35,837 bases of DNA from Planctomycetota bacterium (GTDB lineage: Bacteria > Planctomycetota > UBA1135 > GCA-002686595), in assembly GCA_029212845.1 (NCBI GenBank), contig JARGPD010000031.1, positions 385-36,221 of the forward strand. Reading direction: 5' to 3'. Below the pieces are notes generated by a model, which ran no database searches, was not told the origin of the DNA, and saw only the letters and a list, made by a program, of their open reading frames with translations. Both the position numbers and the translations under genes were made by a program. The stretch's first letter is position 1, and every line of letters begins with the position of its first letter. Of the stretch, positions 20,156 to 26,714 are shown in pieces.

Positions 20156-21406
20156 TCAGGGCTTCTGCAGGCCGAGCTTCGTGAGCGTGGCCTCGTCCGG
20201 CGACTGCCCAGCCACCTCGATGCGGCCGGTCAGGACCGGGACGTCGTCCACGCGCACCTTGAGGTTGGGCAGGGGCTCGGGGACCCCGACGCGGCGTGGT
20301 GCGTCCAGGGAGAGGGCCACGCCGAAGGCCCCGGCGTGGAATTGGTTCTCGCCCTCGAGGCGCACCTCGGTGCAGGCGCCGATGGCGACCAGCGGACGCT
20401 CGCCGCAGTCGGCCGCCATGCGGAAGTCGTTGTCGCGCAGGATCACCGTGCCGTTGCGCACGGACTCGCCCTCGCTCCAGGCCACGAAGGCGCCGGTGCC
20501 GTAGGGCACGCCCTCGCGGGTGAGCTGCTTGAGCCGCGGCTGGTAGCCCGCGCGGTAGCTGTTGCCCTCGAACAGGAAGGTCGCCTTGGGGCTGTTGCCC
20601 GTCAGGGTGAAGGCCGAGCCGCCCTTGTAGGCGTCCCCCGCGGCGAGGCAGGCGTCCGACACGCGGCAGTTGCGCACGGTGATCCTGCCGACGCCCGGGT
20701 TGCCCTCCTTGGAGCGCGAGGTGAACTGCACGAAGGTGCGCCCGAGGCGCGTGGCCTCGACGTTCTCGATCGTGATGTCGCCGGCGGGGTTCTGCAGGTA
20801 GAAGGCGTGCTCGTCCTTGATGTCGCGGATGTGCGAGCGCTCGTTGCGACCGATCCACTCGAAGTCCTTCAGGCCCTGGCCGGTGACCGCCCACTTGCTG
20901 CGCTTGCCCGCTGCCTTGACGTGGTCCCAGCCGCCGATCACGTCGCAGTCATAGAAGCGGAAGCCCTCGTGCACCGTGCCCGGATCCACGCGGAAGAAGA
21001 TGATCGCCGAGCGGTAGCTGGGCTCGAACTCGATGTCCTCGAAGGTGATGAACTTGACCGGCGAGCGCTGGTTGATCGCGACCGTGTCGCCGCCCTGGGG
21101 CGCCCGGATGCGGACGCCTGGACCGCCGCGCAGGGTCACCGGCAGGAGGCGCGTGCCGCCGGACGTCTCGGCGTTGTCGTCGCCGCGGCCGAAGTTGATC
21201 CGGAAGGCTGGGTAGTCGCCGGCCTCGAGGTAGATCACGCTGCCGGGCGCAGCGCGCTCGAGGGCCCGCGCGATCGGGTTCGTGACCTTGGTGGGGAAGC
21301 CGCCGTCGAAGGCGACGGTGGTCGGCGTGCACTCGATCCAGTCGACGTCTTGTTGGGGGGGGCTTGCGAGGAGGCCGAGGGTGGCCACGAGGTGAGCGAT
21401 CAACAT
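20156..21406 (-). CDS. Secreted right-handed beta-helix protein
   Basis: A 416-residue protein with a signal peptide (MLIAHLVATLGLLASPPQ). The body reads as a parallel beta-helix, with repeating short hydrophobic strands: ARALERAAPGSVIYLEAGDY (a typical N-terminal opening of pectate-lyase-like helices), FITFEDIEFEP, FYDCDVIGGW, DITIENVEATR, RITVRNCRVSD, ATFLFEGNSYR, VILRDNDFRM and EVRLEGENQFH. This fold occurs in polysaccharide lyases and in non-enzymatic surface proteins; no catalytic residues are recognised. Four cysteines in the helix could form disulfides outside the cell. ATG at 21406 is chosen for the signal peptide. It lies 16 bases upstream of the response regulator gene. Confidence 0.8.
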   Translation of the reverse strand: MLIAHLVATLGLLASPPQQDVDWIECTPTTVAFDGGFPTKVTNPIARALERAAPGSVIYLEAGDYPAFRINFGRGDDNAETSGGTRLLPVTLRGGPGVRIRAPQGGDTVAINQRSPVKFITFEDIEFEPSYRSAIIFFRVDPGTVHEGFRFYDCDVIGGWDHVKAAGKRSKWAVTGQGLKDFEWIGRNERSHIRDIKDEHAFYLQNPAGDITIENVEATRLGRTFVQFTSRSKEGNPGVGRITVRNCRVSDACLAAGDAYKGGSAFTLTGNSPKATFLFEGNSYRAGYQPRLKQLTREGVPYGTGAFVAWSEGESVRNGTVILRDNDFRMAADCGERPLVAIGACTEVRLEGENQFHAGAFGVALSLDAPRRVGVPEPLPNLKVRVDDVPVLTGRIEVAGQSPDEATLTKLGLQKP

Positions 21407-21563
21407 GGAGGAGGGCGGTCGGGAGCGGGGTGGGAGCGTGGAGAGCCGAGCTGGGACTGGATGGAGCGCCAGCTCGACCCTACGCTTCTCGGCGGCAAAC
21501 GTTGAGCTCCCAAGGACGAAAGCCACCTCCCGCCCGATACGCACCCGAACCCGCCCCAGCACC

Positions 21564-22199
21564 ATGGACCTTGTCACCGCCATCGAGACCCGCCGCTCGG
21601 TGAAGCAATTCGATCCGGATCGTCAGCTCAGCGACGACGAGCTGCGCCAGCTGGTGCGCCTCGGCGCCCTCGCGCCGACGTCCTTCAACATGCAGAACTG
21701 GCACTTCGTCGCGGTGCGCGAGGACGACCGGAAGGCCGACCTGGCCGCCGCCGCCTACAACCAGGTCCAGGTCGCCAACGCCTCGGTCGTGATCGTGCTG
21801 TGCGGCAACCTGAAGGCGCACACGGACACGACGCGCTACCTGCGCAACGCGCCCGAGGTGCTGCGCTCCATGTTCGACGGCATGATCCGCGGCTTCTACG
21901 CCAAGAACGACGCCCTGGCCCGGGACGAGGCCTGCCGCTCGGTCGGCTTCGCCGGCCAGAACATGATGCTGGCGGCGCGCGCCATGGGGCTCGACTCGTG
22001 CCCGATGATCGGCTACGAGCCCGACCGGGTCACCGAGCTGCTCGGCCTGCCCGCGCACTGCCCGCCGCTGTTGATGCTGGCGATCGGCAAGGCGGAGGAG
22101 CCGGCGCGGCCGCGCCTCGGCCTGCTCGACTACGACGAGATCCTGTCCTGCGAGATCTTTGGCAACCATTCGCTCGAGGGGGAGATCGCCCACGAGTAG
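21564..22199 (+). CDS. Nitroreductase-family FMN oxidoreductase
   Basis: A 211-residue member of the nitroreductase superfamily, which uses FMN and NAD(P)H to reduce nitro compounds, quinones or other acceptors in the cytoplasm. The N-terminal FMN-binding ETRRSVKQFD, LGALAPTSFNMQNWHFVAV, the central FAGQNMMLAARAMGLDSCPM and the C-terminal LLMLAIGKAEEPARPR are characteristic. The physiological substrate is not shown. ATG at 21564 (MDLVTAIETRRS) fits the family; the upstream frame runs into the promoter area of the divergent beta-helix gene. The next gene overlaps its end by 41 bases. Confidence 0.92.
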   Translation: MDLVTAIETRRSVKQFDPDRQLSDDELRQLVRLGALAPTSFNMQNWHFVAVREDDRKADLAAAAYNQVQVANASVVIVLCGNLKAHTDTTRYLRNAPEVLRSMFDGMIRGFYAKNDALARDEACRSVGFAGQNMMLAARAMGLDSCPMIGYEPDRVTELLGLPAHCPPLLMLAIGKAEEPARPRLGLLDYDEILSCEIFGNHSLEGEIAHE

Positions 22200-23121
22200 C
22201 GTCGAGCTCGAGGTCGGGCTCGACCTTGGCGGCACCACGCTCAAGGCCTGGGTCGTCAGAGGTGAGCCCGGCGCGAGGCGAGCGCGCCTGGGCCGCGAGG
22301 TGGCCTGGGCACCGCGCGGCTTCGAGGCCTTGCCGCTCGAGCAGCAGCGCGCGGGGGCTGCCCGCGACTCCCGCGAGCGCGCCGCGGCGGACGCCATCGT
22401 CGAGCACGCGCTGGGGCTCGTCGCGGAGTGCGTCCGGGAGGCTTCGGTCCCGGGTCGCGTCCATGGGGCCGAGCCCCGCCTCGCGCGGCTCGGCTTCGCG
22501 ACCGCGGGGCCCAAGACGGCCGACTGCCGCGGCATCGCCCTGTGGCGACGGGGCCCGCGCAACCCGCACCTGCTCGATCAGCTGCTCGCGGGCCTCGCCG
22601 CCCGCGGGCTAGCCCCCACCCGGCCGACCCCTCGCCTGGTCGACGACTCCCTGGCCGCCGTCACCGGCGAACAGCTCGCCGCCGACGGCCAGCTGCGCGG
22701 CCTGCAGACGGCCATGGTGCTCGCCCCCGGGACCGACCTCGCCGAGGCCTACCTGCTGCAGGGCAGGGCCACAGGTCGGCCCGACGGCCTCGCCGCCCCC
22801 TATGAGCTGCCCGACCCGGCAAGTGCCGCCACCCCCCCTGGATCCGCTTCCCCGACCTTCGGCGAGACCATCCGCCTCGGCCCCGGAGTGGACCTGCACG
22901 CCACCTTCGCAGCCCTAGGCCGCTTCGCCGCCCTGCGCACGCGCGCCCTCGCCGCGCTCGGCCTGCCGCGCCCCGAGCTGCTGCTCGTCGGTGCCCGCGG
23001 CGGGAGCCTGCTCGCCTCGAACTCGGACCTGCGTGCGGCCCTCGAGCGCTCCCTCGACGGCGCCCTGCCCCTGGGGATCTCGACCCTGCGCGAGGCCGCA
23101 GCGATCGGCAGCCTGGGCTAG
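22159..23121 (+). CDS. Divergent ROK-like sugar kinase (ASKHA fold)
   Basis: About 320 residues with the phosphate-1 motif of the actin-like kinase fold, EVGLDLGGTTLKAWVV, near the N-terminus, an inter-domain LVDDSLAAVTGEQL resembling the N-D-A-N-A-A-x-x-G-E motif of ROK kinases, and a C-terminal LLLVGARGGSLL. The glycine-rich phosphate-2 motif is weak (LAPGTDLAEAYL) and the ROK zinc motif C-x-C-G-x-x-G-C is absent, so it is an outlier and its substrate is unknown. The only start I find before the first motif is TTG at 22159, overlapping the nitroreductase gene by 41 bases, which is unusual. A role with the nearby murQ in amino-sugar recycling is conceivable but unsupported. Confidence 0.65.
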   Translation: MATIRSRGRSPTSSVELEVGLDLGGTTLKAWVVRGEPGARRARLGREVAWAPRGFEALPLEQQRAGAARDSRERAAADAIVEHALGLVAECVREASVPGRVHGAEPRLARLGFATAGPKTADCRGIALWRRGPRNPHLLDQLLAGLAARGLAPTRPTPRLVDDSLAAVTGEQLAADGQLRGLQTAMVLAPGTDLAEAYLLQGRATGRPDGLAAPYELPDPASAATPPGSASPTFGETIRLGPGVDLHATFAALGRFAALRTRALAALGLPRPELLLVGARGGSLLASNSDLRAALERSLDGALPLGISTLREAAAIGSLG

Positions 23122-23163
23122 GCACGCGGCGCGGACACGCAAGCGCACCGGTCCAAGACGAGA

Positions 23164-23200
23164 GCGCCCCGCCCGCGACGTGGGGTCGCGGGCGGGGCGT
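23164..23200. terminator. Strong hairpin between convergent genes
   Basis: GCCCCGCCCGCGAC (23166-23179) and GTCGCGGGCGGGGC (23185-23198) are perfect 14-base reverse complements around a 5-base loop; a C-G and a G-T pair extend the stem. It lies between the kinase stop at 23121 and the stop of the selenoprotein gene at 23223, and probably terminates both. No T tract. Confidence 0.6.
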
Positions 23201-23222
23201 CACTCGAGCGAGTCCTAGGACC

Positions 23223-24203
23223 TTAGCGCTGCAGCTTGCCGCGCGTCTTCCGCACGTCCGCGATCTTGGCCTGGATCGCCACGTTCACGAAGCCCTCGGG
23301 GTGCGACTTCAAGAGCTTCTCGAGCTGGGCGAGGACCTCGTCGCAGTCCTTGTGACGGCGCAGCTCGGTGGCACCGAGCTCGGCCAGCTTCTCCTGGCCC
23401 TTCATCGCCGCCTTCATGCCCTTGTCCTTCGAGATCGTCTTGAGGGCGGCCTTGATGGTGTCCTCTTCCGGCAGACCCTTGACGCCCTTGGCGAGGCCCT
23501 TGTAGCCCTCGTAGGCGCTCAGGATGTCACCACGCTCGAGGGCGCCCGCATAGGAAGCCATGCGACCGTCGAGGATGCCGCGCAGGATGCCCTCGACCTC
23601 GACGCCGAAGGCATCGTCCTCGGCCAGCTTGGCCGCCGCGTCGAAGGCCTTGGCGAAGTCGTTCTTGAGGAAGGCCTGCTTAACCTTCTTCGCGCTGCCG
23701 TCCCAGGAGTAGATCGGACGCGTCAGGGCACCTTCGATGTGCTTGTCGATGACCGACGCGTTCAGGTTGCCGGGGTGACCCTCCCACACGATCTTGCCGG
23801 ACGGGTCGACGAGGAACGCGGCCGGGATGCCACCCACGCCGAGCTCCTTCTGCAGCTTGCCGCCGGGGTCGTAGGCGAAGGGGTACTTGGCACCCTTGCT
23901 CTCGACCCAGGTCTCGGTCTGACTCTCACCTTCATTGGTCACGCCAATGACCGTCAGCCCTTGCCCTTCGTACTGCTTTTGCAGTTCGTTCAGGTGCGGG
24001 ACCGACGAGCCACAGGGGCCTCACCAGTAGGCGAAGAATTCGATCAGGACGAGTCTGCCGGTGAACTCCTCGTAGGACTCGGCTTGGGTCTGGCTGAGAC
24101 CTTCGAGCACCACGGGCGGCAGCTGTTGCCCGACCTTGTCCGCGTTGGCGATGGAGCTGAGCACGAGGCTCAGCGCACCGGCAAGGAAGAGGTTGCGCAT
24201 CAT
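23223..24203 (-). CDS. Exported TlpA/thioredoxin-like selenoprotein (U-G-P-C active site)
   Basis: A 326-residue exported thioredoxin-fold protein read through an in-frame TGA (24021-24023) as selenocysteine 61. Residues 1-21 are a signal peptide (MMRNLFLAGALSLVLSS, cleaved near ANA). The active site reads LIEFFAYWUGPCGSSVPHL: the TGA falls exactly where thioredoxins have the first Cys of W-C-G-P-C, and Cys64 is kept. Downstream are VIGVTNEGESQ, a cis-proline loop GGIPAAFLVDP and KIVWEGHPGNL, typical of TlpA/ResA-like redoxins, then a helical C-terminal extension of about 150 residues. A stop at the TGA would leave a 60-residue useless fragment. TGA ends many other genes here, so it is not a general sense codon. 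Probably a periplasmic thiol-disulfide reductase. Same strand as murQ, 140 bases after it. Confidence 0.85.
23986..24008 (-). promoter_or_regulatory. Candidate bacterial SECIS hairpin
   Basis: Reading the minus strand after the TGA, UCG-UC-GGU (24008 to 24001) pairs with ACC-u-GA-a-CGA (23995 to 23986): eight pairs with single bulged U and A on the 3' side, around a 5-base loop CCCGC. The apical loop starts 20 bases after the TGA, within the distance known for bacterial SECIS elements. The loop has a G, but not in its first two positions unless the top pair is open. A second small hairpin (ACUGC-AAAA-GCAGU, 23985-23972) follows. Confidence 0.5.
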
Positions 24204-24343
24204 GCTTGGATGGGATGGAGCTGGCTCTGCAGCTGGGCCGCAGAGCTGGGGGATGGATGAATCTGGACCTCACGAAGGTACCACGAAGAGCGCGACCTGG
24301 GCCTGCACGCGGAGCTCCGCCGGTTGCCGCCCAGACCTGGGCC

Positions 24344-25267
24344 TTACGCTTCGAGGGCGCGGTCCAGGTAGCCGCCAGCGGCCCCGAGGCGCTCCTGGGC
24401 CTGCTGGACGTCCAGGCCTAGGGCGCCCATCACCACGGCCAGCTTGACCTGGCCGCCTGCCGCCTCGAGCAGCCGCGCCGCCGCGACCCCGTCGCAGTCC
24501 GCGAGCTCGGCCACCAGCACGCGGCCGCGCTCGACCAGCTTGGCGTTCGAGCGGGTGTTCACATCGACCATGCGGTTCTGGTGCACCTTGCCGAGGCGTG
24601 CCATGACCAGGGTGCTGAGCGCGTTGAGGACCAGCTTGGTGGCCGTGCCTGCCTTGAGCCGCGTGCTGCCGGCCAGGACCTCGGGCCCGGTCACGACGCG
24701 GATCGAGAGGTCGGCCCGATCGGGCACGCGCGCGGCGGGGACGCAGGCGAAGAAGATCGAGGCCGCACCCCTGCTCCGGGCCGCGTCGATGGCGCCGTGC
24801 ACGAAGGGCGTCGTGCCCCCCGCGGCGATGCCGAGCACCACGTCGCGCTCGCACAGCCCGCGCGCGGAGAGCTCGATCCCGGCGGCCTCGGGGTCGTCCT
24901 CGGCGCCCTCGACCGCGCGCAGGAAGGCGGCGTCGCCGCCGGCCAGCACGGCCTGCACCTGGTCCGGGTCACTCTGGAAGGTCGGCGGGCACTCGACCGC
25001 GTCGAGCAGGGCCAGGCGCCCGCTCGTGCCAGCTCCGACGTAGAAGAGCCGACCGCCGGCGGCAAGGCGTGCGGCGACGAGCTCGACGGCCGCGGCCACC
25101 TCGGCGCGGGCCGCGGCGACGGCCGCGACGATCGTGGCATCGGCGGTGAGGAACAGGTCGAAGGCGGCGCCGGCGTCCTCGCGGGCCAGGCGCCCGAGCT
25201 CGGCCGTAGCGGCGTCGGCGCGCTCGGTCGGCAGGTCGCTGCGGGCCGGGCGGCCGCCGATGCTCAC
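24344..25267 (-). CDS. murQ: N-acetylmuramic acid 6-phosphate etherase
   Basis: Cleaves the lactyl ether of MurNAc-6-phosphate to GlcNAc-6-phosphate and D-lactate in cell-wall recycling or muropeptide use, in the cytoplasm. It has 307 residues, the usual length. The SIS domain shows LFYVGAGTSGRLALLDAVEC followed by PPTF (family active-site region), VEGAEDDPEAAG, VVLGIAAGGTTPFVHGAI, GSTRLKAGTATKLVLNALST and MVDVNTRSNAKL, all strongly typical of MurQ. The GTG start at 25267 overlaps the TGA of the upstream gene, showing coupling. No MurNAc transporter lies nearby; the ROK-like kinase at 22159 is the closest sugar-kinase-like gene. Confidence 0.95.
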   Translation of the reverse strand: MSIGGRPARSDLPTERADAATAELGRLAREDAGAAFDLFLTADATIVAAVAAARAEVAAAVELVAARLAAGGRLFYVGAGTSGRLALLDAVECPPTFQSDPDQVQAVLAGGDAAFLRAVEGAEDDPEAAGIELSARGLCERDVVLGIAAGGTTPFVHGAIDAARSRGAASIFFACVPAARVPDRADLSIRVVTGPEVLAGSTRLKAGTATKLVLNALSTLVMARLGKVHQNRMVDVNTRSNAKLVERGRVLVAELADCDGVAAARLLEAAGGQVKLAVVMGALGLDVQQAQERLGAAGGYLDRALEA

Positions 25268-26037
25268 TCGGCTTCCTCGCGCGGCGGCGCCACGTCGACC
25301 AGCCGCACCACGTCGCCGACGATCGGCGAGAGGCGCCCCTGCTCGGGCAGCTCGATGCCGCGTCGGCGCTTGCGCAGGGCCGGGCCGACCAGCTGCCACT
25401 CCTCGTCCGTGGTCGCCAGCACCGCGGGCCCGAGGTCGAGCCGATCCAGGCAGGCCTCGACCAGTTCGCGCGCGCGCTCCTTGTCGTCGGCCAGGTGGCC
25501 GCGGCCCGTGGCGCCGTCGCCGTCCTCGCCCGGGCGGTGGCGCTCGTAGAGCGAGTCGTGCAAGGCCGGGAAGGCATCGGGGTCGGTCAGCACGCTGACC
25601 AGCCACAGGTGGTCGAAGCTGGGCTCACTGGGCACTGCGTCGATGCCGCGCACGTCGAAGCGCGGCAGGTCGAGCCCGAGCTCGGCCGCGGCGCTCTCCA
25701 GGGCGCGGTTGAGCTCCGAGGGCTCGAAGCCCTCGAGGGTCACGACGGTGACCGCGCGCCCGAGCACCAGGGCCTCGAAGCAGATCGGGGCGAGCTCGGC
25801 CACCCCGGCGCCCACGTACAGGCTGCTGCCGGCACCCAGGCGATCGCCCAGATCCGACGCGAAGTGCAGCGCCGCGTCGGTCAGGGCCTCGCGGGCTTCG
25901 GCGTCGAAGAAGGCCTCTCCGCCTTCGTCGCAGTAGGTCTGGCCGAGCAGGGGCCAGTCGATGGTGGCGTCGAGCAGGCCCATGCAGGCCCCGAAAGCGG
26001 CGACCTTCTCGGCCGGCGTTGCTGAGGTGGGATACAT
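25264..26037 (-). CDS. Hypothetical protein coupled to murQ
   Basis: A 257-residue soluble protein that I do not recognise. The middle (about 85-115) reads SSLYVGAGVAELAPICFEAL then a strand VTVVTLEG, which resembles the first glycine loop of a Rossmann-like, possibly SAM-binding, fold, and DHLWLVSVLTDPDAFPALHD could be a later strand-helix. The C-terminus is charged. Its TGA overlaps the GTG of murQ, so the two proteins are made from one message and may work together in muropeptide or amino-sugar metabolism (inference). ATG at 26037 (MYPTSATPAEKV) is chosen; no Shine-Dalgarno is seen. Confidence 0.75.
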   Translation of the reverse strand: MYPTSATPAEKVAAFGACMGLLDATIDWPLLGQTYCDEGGEAFFDAEAREALTDAALHFASDLGDRLGAGSSLYVGAGVAELAPICFEALVLGRAVTVVTLEGFEPSELNRALESAAAELGLDLPRFDVRGIDAVPSEPSFDHLWLVSVLTDPDAFPALHDSLYERHRPGEDGDGATGRGHLADDKERARELVEACLDRLDLGPAVLATTDEEWQLVGPALRKRRRGIELPEQGRLSPIVGDVVRLVDVAPPREEAE

Positions 26038-26121
26038 TTTGACTAGGGAGGAGTGTTGAGCCACGAAGTCTATACTGCATGGCGCGCGGTGGTCCTCCCT
26101 GTCCCCTGCGGCCCAATCCCC
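26038..26121. promoter_or_regulatory. Divergent promoter region
   Basis: The 84 bases between two divergent starts contain a clear lower-GC patch with a TATACT box at 26071-26076, a good -10 element for the plus-strand lipoprotein gene. I do not see a matching -35 at 17 bases. The patch presumably also carries the start for the minus-strand murQ operon. Confidence 0.3.
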
Positions 26122-26700
26122 ATGAAGCTCCAACTTGCCCTCCTGATCGCCCTGCCCCTGGCCTCTTGCACCGTGCTGGAGGCCTACGTCCCCGGCGGTG
26201 GCGACCTCGACCAGACCGCTGCAGTGACCTTGGGGCAGCGCGTCTTCGACCACTCCTCGTCCACCTGCCTCGACGAGCAGCCCAACGTGGGCCTCGAGTA
26301 CGCGATCTGGCGCGAGGACGGCCTGTTCGGGTACGAGTTCGGGATCAACCACCACACCGAGCGCGGCGACCTGCCGACCCTCGGCAACACCCGCGTCCAG
26401 GGCTGGGAGGCCACGGCCGGCCTGCGCAGCGTGTTCCCGATCGAGGGCAGCGCGATCACGCCCTACATCGGCCTCGGACTCGGCGGCTACTGGGTCGACC
26501 GAGACGAGGAGGTGCCCTCCTTCCGGGACGGCAGCGAGACCGGGATCGAGGCCTACGGCCGCATCGGCGCGACCATGCCGCTCAGCGAGCACAGCTTCGT
26601 CGGCATCGACGTGCGCTTCATCCAAGAGGACTTCATCGGCTCCGGCGACCTCGACCTCGACGGCGACGTGGTCAGCCTGATCCTCGGCCTGAGCTTCTAG
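26122..26700 (+). CDS. Lipoprotein with predicted small outer-membrane beta-barrel
   Basis: A 192-residue exported protein. The signal peptide MKLQLALLIALPLASC ends in a lipobox (LASC), so it should be lipidated at Cys16. The rest has alternating strands with glycine and aromatic residues, for example FGYEFGINHH, EATAGLRSVFP, ITPYIGLGLGGYWVD, IGATMPLSEHSFVGIDVRFI and a terminal VVSLILGLSF ending in Phe, the usual mark of an outer-membrane barrel. Size fits an eight-stranded barrel of the OmpW/PagL-like type, but no specific family is recognised. ATG at 26122 is chosen for the signal peptide. It converges on the next gene with only 14 bases between stops. Confidence 0.8.
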   Translation: MKLQLALLIALPLASCTVLEAYVPGGGDLDQTAAVTLGQRVFDHSSSTCLDEQPNVGLEYAIWREDGLFGYEFGINHHTERGDLPTLGNTRVQGWEATAGLRSVFPIEGSAITPYIGLGLGGYWVDRDEEVPSFRDGSETGIEAYGRIGATMPLSEHSFVGIDVRFIQEDFIGSGDLDLDGDVVSLILGLSF

Positions 26701-26714
26701 CCTAGGCCCAGGGG

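Noticed and set aside
24021-24023. The TGA as a true stop with two separate genes, or as Trp in an altered code
   Set aside because: A stop would cut the redoxin right at its active-site Cys and leave a fragment without one. TGA as Trp in general is excluded because TGA ends many intact genes here. A sequencing error (TGC or TGT to TGA) remains the main alternative and is listed as the refuting test.
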